A stretch of 64,000 nucleotides of DNA from Massilia kyonggiensis (GTDB taxonomy: Bacteria; Pseudomonadota; Gammaproteobacteria; Burkholderiales; Burkholderiaceae_D), in NCBI RefSeq assembly GCF_024756235.1, contig NZ_JANUGY010000008.1, positions 372,001 to 436,000 on the forward strand. The letters run 5' to 3'. The notes beneath the pieces were generated by a model, which saw only the letters and a program-made list of their open reading frames with translations, was not told where the DNA came from and did no database searches. Below, piece after piece: positions 1 to 8,709 of this stretch (position 1 is its first letter; every line of letters starts with the position of its first letter). Position numbers and translations under genes: made by a program.

Positions 1-1
1 G

Positions 2-655
2 TCCGTGCAGGGCTCGGCGACGAACATCGACGCCATCGCCTTCTACCACCGCCACTTCGGCATCGCGCGCGCCGTGCTGCCGCGCGTCCTGTCGCTGGCC
101 CAGGCGGAAAAAGTCATCGAGCATTCGCCCGTCGAGATCGAGGTGTTCGGCTTCGGCAGCCTGTGCGTGATGGCCGAAGGCCGCTGCCAGCTGTCCTCGT
201 ACGCCACCGGCGAATCGCCGAACACGCACGGCGTGTGCTCGCCCGCGAAGGCCGTGCGCTGGACGCGGACGCCGCGCGCGCTGGAGGCCCGCCTGTACGA
301 CGTCCTCATCGACCGTTACGGCGACGGCGAGCAGGCCGGCTATCCCACGCTGTGCAAGGGCCGCTTCGACGTGGACGGCGAGACCTATTACGCGATCGAG
401 GAACCCGCGAGCCTGAACACGCTCGAGATCCTGCCGAAGCTGGCCGCCGCGGGCGCGCGTGCCGTCAAGATCGAAGGCCGCCAGCGCAGCCCGGCGTACG
501 TCGCCCAGGTCACGAAGGTGTGGCGCGCCGCCATCGACGCCTGCCTCGCCGAGCATGGCCGCTACTCGGTCCGGCGCGAGTGGATGGCGAGCCTGGACAA
601 CGTCGCCGAAGGCAGCCAGCACACGCTGGGCGCCTATCACCGTCCCTGGAAATGA
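2..655 (+). CDS. ubiU: Ubiquinone biosynthesis protein UbiU (U32 peptidase family), 5' truncated
   Basis: C-terminal ~217 residues of a U32-family protein; the reading frame is open to the window edge, so the true start lies upstream. UbiU works with UbiV as an Fe-S hydroxylase pair in oxygen-independent ubiquinone synthesis (family knowledge). The expected cluster cysteines are visible: FGSLCVMAEGRC, then GVCSPAK, then PTLCKGR, as in E. coli UbiU (YhbU). The U32-typical segment AVKIEGRQRSPAYV follows. ubiV starts 19 bases downstream and ubiT overlaps ubiV, so the three form one operon. The identification rests on motif pattern plus the ubiV-ubiT context. Confidence 0.9.
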   Translation, partial: SVQGSATNIDAIAFYHRHFGIARAVLPRVLSLAQAEKVIEHSPVEIEVFGFGSLCVMAEGRCQLSSYATGESPNTHGVCSPAKAVRWTRTPRALEARLYDVLIDRYGDGEQAGYPTLCKGRFDVDGETYYAIEEPASLNTLEILPKLAAAGARAVKIEGRQRSPAYVAQVTKVWRAAIDACLAEHGRYSVRREWMASLDNVAEGSQHTLGAYHRPWK

Positions 656-674
656 CTCGTACCGGAAGACCATC

Positions 675-1562
675 ATGAAGATTGCCCTCGGGCCCCTGCA
701 ATACTACTGGCCGCGCGACACCGTGTTCGCGTTCTACGACGCGATGGCGGAGACGCCTGTCGACATCGTCTACCTCGGCGAAACCGTGTGCTCGCGCCGG
801 CACGAACTGCGCCCCTCCGACTGGCTCCTGCTTGCCGACCGCCTGGCCGCCGCCGGCAAGGAGGTCGTTCTGTCCACCCAGGTCCTGATCGAATCGCCGT
901 CCGACCTGAGCAGCCTGCGCCGCGTCGCCGCCAACGGCCGCTTCCTCGTCGAGGCCAACGACATGGGCGCCGTCCACTGCGTCGACGGCCGCCCGTTCGT
1001 CGCCGGGCCGCACCTCAACATCTACAACCCGGCCACGCTCGCCCTGCTCGCCCGCGCCGGCGCCGTGCGCTGGGTCGCGCCGCTGGAGATGCCGTCGACA
1101 AGCCTCGCGGCGATGCAGGCCGCCCTCCCCGCCGGCGTGGAGACCGAGGTGTTCGCCTACGGCCGCATGCCGCTCGCGTTTTCCGCGCGCTGCTTCACGG
1201 CGCGCCACCGCAACCTGCCCAAGGACGATTGCCGCTTCAGCTGCCTGGAGCATCCGGACGGCCTCGTGCTGAACACGCAGGAAGGCAAGCCGTTCCTCGT
1301 CCTGAACGGCATCCAGACCCAGTCGGCCAAGGTCTACAACCTCGTCGGCGTGCTGCCCGCGATGCGCACGCTGGGCGTTCGTGTCGTGCGTCTCAGCCCG
1401 CAGTCGGCCCACATGGCCGACATCGTCGCCAGCGTGCACGGCGTGCTGACGGGCGCCATGACCGGCGCGGCCGCGCGCGAGCGCATGGGCGCGTGGATGC
1501 CGGCCGCGGCCTGCAACGGCTTCTGGCACGGCCGCCCCGGCCTCGAGGAGGTCGCAGCATGA
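675..1562 (+). CDS. ubiV: Ubiquinone biosynthesis protein UbiV (U32 peptidase family)
   Basis: 295-residue U32-family protein, partner of UbiU in O2-independent ring hydroxylation during ubiquinone synthesis. The start is the ATG at 675 giving MKIALGPLQYYW; a longer in-frame extension upstream overlaps ubiU and has no UbiV-like sequence. The four candidate 4Fe-4S ligands are visible: the Cys of LGETVCSRR near residue 38, and the trio in SARCFTARH...DDCRFSCLEH, matching the C/C-C-C pattern known for UbiV. Its stop overlaps the ubiT start in an ATGA, indicating translational coupling. Expected to be cytosolic and important during nitrate respiration, whose genes lie downstream. Confidence 0.92.
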   Translation: MKIALGPLQYYWPRDTVFAFYDAMAETPVDIVYLGETVCSRRHELRPSDWLLLADRLAAAGKEVVLSTQVLIESPSDLSSLRRVAANGRFLVEANDMGAVHCVDGRPFVAGPHLNIYNPATLALLARAGAVRWVAPLEMPSTSLAAMQAALPAGVETEVFAYGRMPLAFSARCFTARHRNLPKDDCRFSCLEHPDGLVLNTQEGKPFLVLNGIQTQSAKVYNLVGVLPAMRTLGVRVVRLSPQSAHMADIVASVHGVLTGAMTGAAARERMGAWMPAAACNGFWHGRPGLEEVAA

Positions 1563-1960
1563 ACGCGTCTCCCTACCGCCTGCCGGCGCCCGTCCGCCAC
1601 GTCCTGTCCCGGTTGCCCGGCCGGCCCGGCGCGTGGCTGTTCGCGGCGGGCCTGAACGCCGGCCTGAAGCCCCACCTGGACGACGACTCGCGCGCGCAGC
1701 TGCTGCGCAAGCGGCTGCGCCTGGCCGTGCTGGACGCGGGCGTCGCCTTCGACGTCGCGTGGAACGGACGGTCATTCGCGGCCGTGACGTCGAAGACAGA
1801 TCCGGACGTCGTCATCGGCGCGACCCTGTACGACCTGGGCCTGCTGGCCACGCGCCGCGAGGATCCGGACACGCTGTTCTTCAGCCGCCGTCTCGTGATG
1901 GAAGGCGACACGGAGCTGGGGCTGCTCATCAAGAACACGCTGGACGCCATCGACCGTTGA
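1559..1960 (+). CDS. ubiT: Ubiquinone biosynthesis accessory factor UbiT (SCP2 domain)
   Basis: 133-residue protein starting at the ATG that overlaps the ubiV stop (ATGA). It carries an SCP2 sterol-carrier-like lipid-binding fold: an N-terminal hydrophobic helix, then VAWNGRSFAAV, PDVVIGATLYDL and the closing LFFSRRLVMEGDTELGL pattern typical of UbiJ/UbiT proteins. UbiT is the anaerobic counterpart of UbiJ and is thought to bind hydrophobic quinone intermediates (family knowledge). Length and operon position match ubiUVT clusters elsewhere, and the three genes support each other's identity. Confidence 0.88.
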   Translation: MNASPYRLPAPVRHVLSRLPGRPGAWLFAAGLNAGLKPHLDDDSRAQLLRKRLRLAVLDAGVAFDVAWNGRSFAAVTSKTDPDVVIGATLYDLGLLATRREDPDTLFFSRRLVMEGDTELGLLIKNTLDAIDR

Positions 1961-1972
1961 AAGGAGAGCCTC

Positions 1973-2371
1973 ATGGGCCGTGACCGCACCGTCTTCCCCC
2001 TCGTCTATTCCTGCTCGGGCTGTTCGAGCGCGGCACAGATGGCCAACCACATCGCGCTGGAACTCGACCGCGCCGAGGTCGCCGAGATGTCGTGCATCGC
2101 CGGCGTGGGCGGCGACGTGCCGTCGCTCGTCAAGCTGGCCAAGTCGGGCCGGCCCGTCGTCGCCGTCGACGGCTGTCCGCTCGAATGCGTACGCAGCTGC
2201 CTCGCGCGCCACGGCGTGACGCCCGACCTGCACGTCCAGCTGGCCGAACATGGCGTGCGCAAGCGCTACCACATGCAGTTCGACGCGGCCGAAGCGGCCG
2301 CCGTCGCGCGCGAGGTCGCGGACGACGTGGCCCTGCTGGCGGCGGAACGCCGATTGCTTCAACCAGTTTAA
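1973..2371 (+). CDS. DGC-domain putative zinc-binding protein
   Basis: 132-residue cysteine-rich protein starting 13 bases after ubiT, with AAAGGAGAG just upstream of the ATG. The DGC family signature is visible: an N-terminal YSCSGCSSA motif, MSCIAGVGG around residues 40-50, then VVAVDGCPLECVRSCL, which supplies the DGC triplet and three cysteines. These are likely metal (zinc) or Fe-S ligands; the biochemical role of the family is not established. Close spacing suggests co-transcription with ubiUVT, consistent with a metal or redox role in anaerobic growth, but that is inference. Confidence 0.75.
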   Translation: MGRDRTVFPLVYSCSGCSSAAQMANHIALELDRAEVAEMSCIAGVGGDVPSLVKLAKSGRPVVAVDGCPLECVRSCLARHGVTPDLHVQLAEHGVRKRYHMQFDAAEAAAVAREVADDVALLAAERRLLQPV

Positions 2372-2426
2372 GGCGGGGCCGGCACGCCTCGGGGATAGTG
2401 GACGCCTGACTATCACCGAGGATGAC

Positions 2427-4877
2427 ATGAACGCCAACGAATCCCTCTTTGCCGCAACCATGCCGACGCAGGACGTGTCGGCCGACGTACTGCACGAAAA
2501 ATACGCGAAAGGCGACGAGACGACCGTCGCGGAAGTGCGCGCGCGCGTGGCCCGCGCGCTGGCCGCGCACGAACCCGAGCCGCTGCGCCTGGAGATGGAG
2601 CAACGCTTCCTGTGGGCGCAGGACCACGGCTTCGTGCCCGCCGGCCGCATCAACTCGGCCGCCGGCGTCGGCCTGAAAGCCACCTTGATGAACTGCTTCG
2701 TGCAGCCCGTCGGCGACGCGATCAGCGGCCGCGACGGCGCCATCCCCGGCATTTACGGCGCCGTCGCGGAAGCGGCGGAGACGATGCGCCGGGGCGGCGG
2801 CGTCGGCTACGATTTTTCCGCGATCCGCCCCGCCGGCAGCCTGGTAAAGGGCACGCAGTCGCGCGCGTCCGGGCCCGTATCGTACATGGCCGTCTTCGAC
2901 GCGTCGTGCCGCACCGTGGAATCGGCCGGCGCCCGCCGCGGTGCGCAGATGGGCGTCCTGCGGATCGACCATCCCGACATCGAAGCCTTCGTCGCCGCCA
3001 AGGACGGCGGCGCCTTCAGCAATTTCAATCTATCGGTCGGCGTCACGGACGCGTTCATGCGCGCCGTGATCGACGACGATGCCGTCGAGCTGACGCACGC
3101 GGCCGAGCCGGGACCGGACGACCAGGCGGGCGGCGCGCGCCTGCGTCCGGACGGCCGCTGGGTGTACCGCACGGTGCGGGCGCGCGACCTGTGGGACAAG
3201 GTGATCCGCTCCACCTACGACCATGCGGAGCCGGGCGTGCTGTTCCTGGACCGCATCAACGGCGAGAACAACCTGTACTACGCCGAGACGCTGGCCGCCA
3301 CCAACCCGTGCGGCGAACAGCCGCTGCCGCCGTACGGCTGCTGCGACCTGGGCTCGCTCGACCTGACGAAGTTCGTGCGCCATCCGTTCACGCCGGACGC
3401 GTTCTTCGACGTCGACACGTTCCGCGAAGTGACTGCCGTCGGCGTGCGCATGCTCGACCTCGCGCTCGACGCCACCGAATGGCCCCTGCCGCAGCAGGCG
3501 GCGGAAGGCCGCAACAAGCGCCGCATCGGCATCGGTTTCCTGGGCCTGGGCAGCGCACTCGTCATGCTGGGCCTGCGCTACGACGCCGACGAGGGCCGCG
3601 CCTTCGCCGCCGACGTCACGCGCGCCCTGCGGGACGCTGCCTACGCCGCATCGGTGGAGCTGGCGCGCGAGAAAGGCGCGTTCCCGTTGTTCGACGCGGA
3701 GCGCTACCTGGACGGCGCGTTCGCGCGGCGCCTGCCGGACGACCTGCGCGACGCGATCGCCCGCCACGGCATCCGCAATTCGCACCTGATGTCGATCGCG
3801 CCCACCGGCACCATCGCGCTCGCGTTCGCGGACAACGCGTCGAACGGCATCGAGCCCGCGTTCTCGTGGGTGTACCAGCGCAAGAAGCGCATGCCGGACG
3901 ACAGCACCCGCATCTACGAGGTGGCCGACCATGCGTGGCGCCTGTACCGCCACCTCGGGCATGACGTCGCCACGCTCCCGCCGCAGTTCGTGACGGCGCT
4001 GGAGATGTCGGCGCAGGACCACCTCGGCATGATGGCGGCGGTGCAGCCGTACGTGGACGGCGCGATCTCGAAAACGGTCAACGTACCCGCCGACTACCCG
4101 TTCGACGACTTCAAGGATTTATACACGGAGGCGTGGCGCGCGGGCCTGAAGGGCCTCGCGACGTACCGGCCGAACGCCGTAACGGGTAGTGTCCTCAGTG
4201 TCGCGCCGCCGCCTTCCGCCGAATCGCCTGACGATGTCGACCCGCTGCGCCGCCGCTTCGAGAGCCGCCCGGCCGGCGAACTGGAGTCCGTCACCTCGAA
4301 GGTCGAATACACGACACAGGAAGGCAAGAAGACGGTATATCTCACCCTCAGCTTCATGCGCGTGGAAGGAAGGCTGAATGGGCGCGACCTCGTGATCGAG
4401 CGCCCGTTCGAATTCTTCATGCCCGCCAACCAGCGCAGCGACGGCCACCAGTGGATCACGTCCACGATGCGCCTGCTGTCGCTGGCCGCGCGCGCCGGCA
4501 GCTCCATCGCCAAGGCGCTCGCCGACATGCGCGCCGTCGTGTGGGAAAAGGGACCGGTGCGCTGCGGCCACCTGACGCGCGCCGATGGCGTGCAGGTGCC
4601 CGTGTACCACGATTCGGAAGTTGCGGCGATCGCGTTCATGCTGCAGCGGATCCTGATCCGGCGCGGGTTCCTCGATGCCTACGGCAACCAGGTCCCTGCG
4701 GACGCGCTGGATCGCCTGCTCGCGCAACGCGGCACGCCGGCGGAACCGCCGGCACCCGAGGTGGCGGCGGTCGAAGAGACGGGCGCGAAATGCCCCGAAT
4801 GCGGCGCGCGCGCGCTGCGCAAAGTGGACGGCTGCACGCGCTGCACGTCGTGCCACTACCTGGGCGGCTGCGCCTGA
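2427..4877 (+). CDS. nrdJ: Adenosylcobalamin-dependent ribonucleoside-diphosphate reductase (class II)
   Basis: 816-residue ribonucleotide reductase that makes deoxynucleotides using coenzyme B12, so it works without oxygen. The ATG at 2427 is chosen because the family N-terminus begins there; upstream in-frame sequence runs back into the DGC gene in another frame. Visible features: LMNCFV with Cys90 (first active-site cysteine region), GGGVGYDFS, the NPCGEQPLPPYGCCDLGS finger-loop motif, and SIAPTGTIAL. The C-terminus carries a zinc-ribbon-like tail (CPECG...CTRCTSC) that may deliver electrons. Distance from the DGC gene is 55 bases. I see no obvious cobalamin riboswitch in that short gap. 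Confidence 0.93.
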   Translation: MNANESLFAATMPTQDVSADVLHEKYAKGDETTVAEVRARVARALAAHEPEPLRLEMEQRFLWAQDHGFVPAGRINSAAGVGLKATLMNCFVQPVGDAISGRDGAIPGIYGAVAEAAETMRRGGGVGYDFSAIRPAGSLVKGTQSRASGPVSYMAVFDASCRTVESAGARRGAQMGVLRIDHPDIEAFVAAKDGGAFSNFNLSVGVTDAFMRAVIDDDAVELTHAAEPGPDDQAGGARLRPDGRWVYRTVRARDLWDKVIRSTYDHAEPGVLFLDRINGENNLYYAETLAATNPCGEQPLPPYGCCDLGSLDLTKFVRHPFTPDAFFDVDTFREVTAVGVRMLDLALDATEWPLPQQAAEGRNKRRIGIGFLGLGSALVMLGLRYDADEGRAFAADVTRALRDAAYAASVELAREKGAFPLFDAERYLDGAFARRLPDDLRDAIARHGIRNSHLMSIAPTGTIALAFADNASNGIEPAFSWVYQRKKRMPDDSTRIYEVADHAWRLYRHLGHDVATLPPQFVTALEMSAQDHLGMMAAVQPYVDGAISKTVNVPADYPFDDFKDLYTEAWRAGLKGLATYRPNAVTGSVLSVAPPPSAESPDDVDPLRRRFESRPAGELESVTSKVEYTTQEGKKTVYLTLSFMRVEGRLNGRDLVIERPFEFFMPANQRSDGHQWITSTMRLLSLAARAGSSIAKALADMRAVVWEKGPVRCGHLTRADGVQVPVYHDSEVAAIAFMLQRILIRRGFLDAYGNQVPADALDRLLAQRGTPAEPPAPEVAAVEETGAKCPECGARALRKVDGCTRCTSCHYLGGCA

Positions 4878-4906
4878 TTCGTAAAACCTGAAACCGGTTC
4901 AAGGAC

Positions 4907-4925
4907 AGGGCCGGCCTTCGGCCCT
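4907..4925 (+). terminator. Stem-loop downstream of nrdJ
   Basis: Perfect 7-bp stem AGGGCCG / CGGCCCT with a 5-base loop, 30 bases after the nrdJ stop. No T-run follows, so it is not a canonical intrinsic terminator; it may stabilise the 3' end or act as a weak stop before the small gene at 4966. Confidence 0.35.
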
Positions 4926-4965
4926 ACGCTAACGGCATACCAACGACCCATCGCAAAGGAGCATC

Positions 4966-5214
4966 ATGCAACACGATTTCCAGTTCTCGGCCCCTCTCGC
5001 CTTCGCCGATGTCGAACGCCTCACGAGCGCCCTCTGCACCCTGCCCGGCGTGCGCGGCGTCGACCTCGAGCCGGGCGGCAGGCAGATGCACGTGGAGTTC
5101 GACGAGGAAGCCACGTCGACGCAGGACATCACCGCCGCGCTGCTGGGCGCCGGCTACGGCGAAGCGCGCAAGGAAAAGAGCGGCGGCTGCTGCGGCGGGT
5201 GCTGCGGTGGCTGA
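4966..5214 (+). CDS. Small heavy-metal-associated-like protein with Cys-rich tail
   Basis: 82-residue protein preceded by CAAAGGAGCATC at the ATG. The first ~65 residues look like an HMA/ferredoxin-like beta-alpha-beta fold (LTSALCTLPGVRGVDLEPGGRQMHVEF, then ITAALLGAGY), but the usual metal-binding MxCxxC loop is absent. Instead the last ten residues are GGCCGGCCGG, four cysteines in a Gly-rich tail that could bind metal. It overlaps the next small gene by 8 bases. Function is unknown; a metallochaperone or delivery role is a guess. Confidence 0.6.
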   Translation: MQHDFQFSAPLAFADVERLTSALCTLPGVRGVDLEPGGRQMHVEFDEEATSTQDITAALLGAGYGEARKEKSGGCCGGCCGG

Positions 5215-5407
5215 GAGCGTACGCCGTCACGCCTGGCTCGCCACTGCGATGACGGCCCCGATGGTCCTGATGCCCGCCGTGCTGGCGTGGCAGGAGTGGG
5301 CCCACGGCGACCGCATCGCCACCTGGGCCGGCGCCGGCGTCGCGGCGCTGGCGATGGCCGGCACGGTGGCCGGCATCGATGCGCTGATGCGGCGCGCTCA
5401 CGATTAA
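5207..5407 (+). CDS. Small two-helix membrane protein
   Basis: 66-residue protein from a GTG at 5207 that overlaps the end of the Cys-tailed protein by 8 bases; an alternative start is the ATG at 5249 (MTAPMV). Two hydrophobic stretches are visible, roughly residues 10-28 (LATAMTAPMVLMPAVLAW) and 40-58 (WAGAGVAALAMAGTVAGI), ending in a basic tail RRAHD. Translational overlap suggests the two small proteins act together, for example a membrane anchor for the metal-binding-like partner. No family recognised. Confidence 0.45.
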   Translation: MAESVRRHAWLATAMTAPMVLMPAVLAWQEWAHGDRIATWAGAGVAALAMAGTVAGIDALMRRAHD

Positions 5408-5444
5408 GCAGGCGATCGGCCCGTTGCGGCCGTCCCGGCACGCC

Positions 5445-5903
5445 TCAGGACCGCGCAGACGCCAATGGCTTGGCGTCTGGGTATCGCATCAGGAACGACT
5501 GGATGGCCTGTTCAGGCAAGTTGATGAGAATCGTTGCACTGCTGTCCCAACACGCAATCTCGAACAAGGCGCCTGCCAGCTGCGGCTCCAGTTCCGTACC
5601 GTCCCAATACCGTGGATTGCCATCGGCGTACGGCACCGGAGCAGGTATCGGACGAAGCCCCTTGGGTACCGCGCTGAATACTGCCCAGACAAACTGGACC
5701 TCGTAGGCACGCAGGAAGGCTGCAAGCTCGTCGCCGGTTAACCATTGATCATCCGGCGAAAACCCCGGTGGGTTCCAGTTCGTTTCGATGTCGCTGACGT
5801 ACCAGTCATAGTCTTCCGGCGCGATGCTGGCGGCTTCAAACACGTCGCGCATGTACGTGTACCAGCTCACTTGATCCGTCTTTTCAAGGATGATGTTCTT
5901 CAT
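5445..5903 (-). CDS. Hypothetical protein, possibly DUF2691-like
   Basis: 152-residue acidic cytosolic protein with no signal peptide. The ATG at 5903 (MKNIIL) is preferred because GAGGAG sits just upstream; a longer GTG start at 5918 would include that ribosome site. The pattern EDYDWYVSDIETNW followed by WLTGDELAAFLR recalls small DUF2691-type proteins, but this resemblance is from memory and weak. Base composition is less GC-rich than its neighbours. It is convergent with the small membrane-protein gene and stands alone between two unrelated loci. Confidence 0.6.
   Translation of the reverse strand: MKNIILEKTDQVSWYTYMRDVFEAASIAPEDYDWYVSDIETNWNPPGFSPDDQWLTGDELAAFLRAYEVQFVWAVFSAVPKGLRPIPAPVPYADGNPRYWDGTELEPQLAGALFEIACWDSSATILINLPEQAIQSFLMRYPDAKPLASARS
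5456..5479. terminator. Strong hairpin at convergent gene ends
   Basis: Perfect 10-bp inverted repeat CAGACGCCAA / TTGGCGTCTG with loop TGGC. It lies inside the last codons of the minus-strand gene at 5445-5903 and ~50 bases past the end of the plus-strand gene at 5207. No T-run on either side, so it may be a bidirectional transcript end or just an RNA 3' stabiliser. Confidence 0.35.
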
Positions 5904-6003
5904 GGGCTCCTCGATCACTGAACGACCGCTTTGGGCCGATTGCGTGCAATCGGAACGGTCCAGTGTACGGCGTCGCTACCGCCAGGACAAGCATGAGCTT
6001 TTG

Positions 6004-7563
6004 TCAGGCGCTCGAGGCAGCCTCCAGCCGGAACATGCGGATCGTGTCGTTCAGCGTATGCGCCTGCTCCTGCAAGGCCTGCGCCGCGCCAGCCGCCTGC
6101 TCGACGAGCGCCGCGTTCTGCTGCGTCACGCTGTCCATCTGGCCCACGGCCTGGTTGACCTGTTCGATGCCGATGCGCTGCTCGTCGCTGGCGGCCGTGA
6201 TGTCGGCCATGATGCCCGTCACCTGGCGCACACTGGCCAGCACGCGCTGCATCGTGTCGGCCGCGCGGCCGGTGAGTTCCGTGCCGCCCGCGATCTTCGC
6301 GGTCGAGTCGTCGATCAGGTGCCGGATCTCGCGGGCCGCGGCGGCCGAGCGCTGCGCGAGGTTGCGCACCTCGGTGGCGACGACGGCGAAGCCCTTGCCC
6401 TGTTCGCCCGCGCGGGCCGCCTCCACCGCGGCGTTGAGCGCGAGGATATTGGTCTGGAACGCGATGCCGTCGATGATGCCCGTGATGTCCGCGATGCGGC
6501 GCGCGCCGTCGCTGATCTCGTCCATCGTGGCCGCCACGCGCGCGACGGCGTCGCTGCCCTCGGCCGTGATCGTCGCCGTGGCCGCCGCCAGCGCGTTCGC
6601 TTCGCGCGCATTGTCCGCGTTCTGCTGCACGGTGCCCGTCAGCTCTTCCATCGACGAGGCGCTCTGCTGCAGCGCGCTGGCCTGCATCTCCGTGCGCGCC
6701 GCGAGGTCGAAATTGCCGCTCGCGATCTGCGTGGAGGCCGTCGCGATCGTCTCCGTGCCGCGCCGGACTTCTCCGACCATAGTGCCGAGGCTCGCGTTCA
6801 TCGCCGCCAGCGCGCCGAGCAGCTCGCCCACTTCATCGTTCGACCGTGCTTCGATCCTGCTGGTGAGGTCCCCGCCGGCGACACGCTGCGCCACCGCGAC
6901 GGCACTGCGCAACGGCAGCACGATCGAACGCGCGAGGCGGATGGCGAACACGAGGCCGACGGCCAGCGCCGCGGCGCCCAGCGCCAGCATCAGCACGCGG
7001 CCGGAGGCGATGCGGTCCTGCACGGCCTTGCCCGCGGCGACGGCGCGGCCCTTCTGCAGGACGTTCAGGTCGTGGACCGCCTGCTGCAGCACGTCCAGGC
7101 GCGGAAGGGTCTCCGTCAGCACCAGTTGCTGCGCCTCGTCGCGCTTGCCCGCTTCGACGAGCGCGTTCACCTGCGTGAACGAGGCCACGTACGCCTCGCG
7201 CCGTTCGGTCACCCGGGCCAGCACGGCCTTGCCTTCTTCGCTGGCGACGAGGCGGCGCAACGTGGCGAGCGCGCCGTCGATCTCGTGCCGGTTCGACGCG
7301 ATCTTCTCGCGCACCCTGCCCCGGTAGCCGTCGTCCGGCGCGATGAACAGTTCCAGCGTGCGGCGCGCATTCGCCCGCGTCATCGTGTCGATGGTGGCGG
7401 CGGCTTCCGCCTTGGCCCAGTCTTCGTCGATGAGGGTCGTCGTCGCCAGGCCGACGTCGTGGAAGCGCTGCAGGCCGACCGCGACGACGAGCGCGAGCAG
7501 CACCAGCACGAGGCCGAAGCCGCCGGCAAGACGGGTGCCGATCCTGAAGTTTGACATTTTCAT
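6004..7563 (-). CDS. Methyl-accepting chemotaxis protein
   Basis: 519-residue chemoreceptor. The start MKMSNF at 7563 is chosen because AAAGGA lies 6-7 bases upstream. Layout: transmembrane helix near residues 10-30, periplasmic four-helix-bundle sensor (to ~185), second membrane helix near 190-210, HAMP (PLRSAVAVAQRVAGGDLTSRI), then the cytoplasmic signalling hairpin with the diagnostic GIAFQTNILALNAAVEAARAG and VRNLAQRSAAAAREI. This architecture is Tsr-like. No chemotaxis genes are adjacent, so it is an orphan receptor; the ligand cannot be told from sequence. It is divergent from moaA. Confidence 0.92.
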   Translation of the reverse strand: MKMSNFRIGTRLAGGFGLVLVLLALVVAVGLQRFHDVGLATTTLIDEDWAKAEAAATIDTMTRANARRTLELFIAPDDGYRGRVREKIASNRHEIDGALATLRRLVASEEGKAVLARVTERREAYVASFTQVNALVEAGKRDEAQQLVLTETLPRLDVLQQAVHDLNVLQKGRAVAAGKAVQDRIASGRVLMLALGAAALAVGLVFAIRLARSIVLPLRSAVAVAQRVAGGDLTSRIEARSNDEVGELLGALAAMNASLGTMVGEVRRGTETIATASTQIASGNFDLAARTEMQASALQQSASSMEELTGTVQQNADNAREANALAAATATITAEGSDAVARVAATMDEISDGARRIADITGIIDGIAFQTNILALNAAVEAARAGEQGKGFAVVATEVRNLAQRSAAAAREIRHLIDDSTAKIAGGTELTGRAADTMQRVLASVRQVTGIMADITAASDEQRIGIEQVNQAVGQMDSVTQQNAALVEQAAGAAQALQEQAHTLNDTIRMFRLEAASSA

Positions 7564-7733
7564 ATGCAATCCTTTCATTGCGACACATTATTGCCGCGAG
7601 GAAACCGAGTCTAACCATGTGCGGCGCGCGCCGACATACGCCGAAAGAACTACCCGCCGTCATCCGTCATGCCGACTGCCAGAGTGGCGCGCCGTCTCTA
7701 CAATCTTCACCATCACCCCTTTGGAGAACCGCA

Positions 7734-8708
7734 ATGTTGCGCGACCGCTACGGCCGAACGATCGAATACCTGCGCCTGTCCGTGACGGACCGCTGCGACC
7801 TGCGTTGCACCTATTGCATGCCGACGGGTTTCAAGGGGTTCGAGGAACCGGAGGACTGGCTCACGTTCGACGAGATCGAGCGCCTGCTGCGCGCGTTCGC
7901 CCGCCTGGGCACCCGGCGCATCCGCCTGACGGGCGGCGAACCGCTGCTGCGCCGCCACGTGACGGATCTCGCCGGACGCATCGCCGCCATTCCCGGCATC
8001 GACGACCTGTCGCTGTCGACCAATGCCACGACGTTGCGCCGCCACGCGCAGGCATTGCGCAAGGCCGGCGTCGCGCGCATCAACGTGAGTCTCGACACCC
8101 TGGACCGCAAGTGCATGGAATCGATAACGGGCCGCGACAGCCACGCGCGCATCCTGGACGGCATCATGGCCGGCAAGGAGGCCGGCTTCGACCCCATCAA
8201 GATCAACATGGTCGCGATGCGCGGCGTGAACGACGGCGAGATCGAGCGCATGGTCGAGTTCTGCATCGGCCACGGCTTCGTGCTGCGCCTGATCGAAGTG
8301 ATGCCGATGGGCGAAACGGGCCGGAACGCCGCCTACATGGACCTGCAGCCCGTGCGCGAACGCCTGCAGCAAAAATTCGACCTCGTGCCGCAGGCGCTGG
8401 AACTGGGCGGCGGGCCCGCGCGCTACCTCGCCACCCGCGACGGCAAGAGCAGCATCGGCTTCATCACGCCAATGTCGCAGCATTTCTGCGCCACGTGCAA
8501 TCGCGTGCGCCTGTCGGTGGACGGCACGCTGTACCTGTGCCTGGGCCAGGAAGAGAAATTCGAATTCCGCCCGCTGCTACGCGGCGGTGCCAGCGACGCG
8601 GAACTCGACGCCGCGATCCGCCACGCCATCGAACTGAAACCCCACCAGCACGACTTCACGGCGCGGCCCGAGAAGATCGTGCGCTTCATGTCGCAAACGG
8701 GAGGCTGA
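7734..8708 (+). CDS. moaA: GTP 3',8-cyclase MoaA (molybdenum cofactor synthesis)
   Basis: 324-residue radical SAM enzyme for the first step of molybdenum cofactor synthesis (GTP to cyclic pyranopterin precursor, with MoaC). The ATG at 7734 follows TTGGAGAACCGCA. The radical SAM cysteines are C21, C25 and C28 (CDLRCTYC). The second 4Fe-4S cluster is visible in the C-terminal half as FCATCNRVRLSVDGTLYLC. The protein ends in the GG typical of MoaA, needed for activity. Placed upstream of nitrate reductase, which needs the cofactor; other moa/moe genes are not in the window. Confidence 0.95.
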   Translation: MLRDRYGRTIEYLRLSVTDRCDLRCTYCMPTGFKGFEEPEDWLTFDEIERLLRAFARLGTRRIRLTGGEPLLRRHVTDLAGRIAAIPGIDDLSLSTNATTLRRHAQALRKAGVARINVSLDTLDRKCMESITGRDSHARILDGIMAGKEAGFDPIKINMVAMRGVNDGEIERMVEFCIGHGFVLRLIEVMPMGETGRNAAYMDLQPVRERLQQKFDLVPQALELGGGPARYLATRDGKSSIGFITPMSQHFCATCNRVRLSVDGTLYLCLGQEEKFEFRPLLRGGASDAELDAAIRHAIELKPHQHDFTARPEKIVRFMSQTGG

Positions 8709-8709
8709 C

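Noticed and set aside
2250..2426. 59-codon N-terminal extension of nrdJ
   Set aside because: Overlaps the DGC gene in another frame and is not NrdJ-like; the ATG at 2427 fits the family start.
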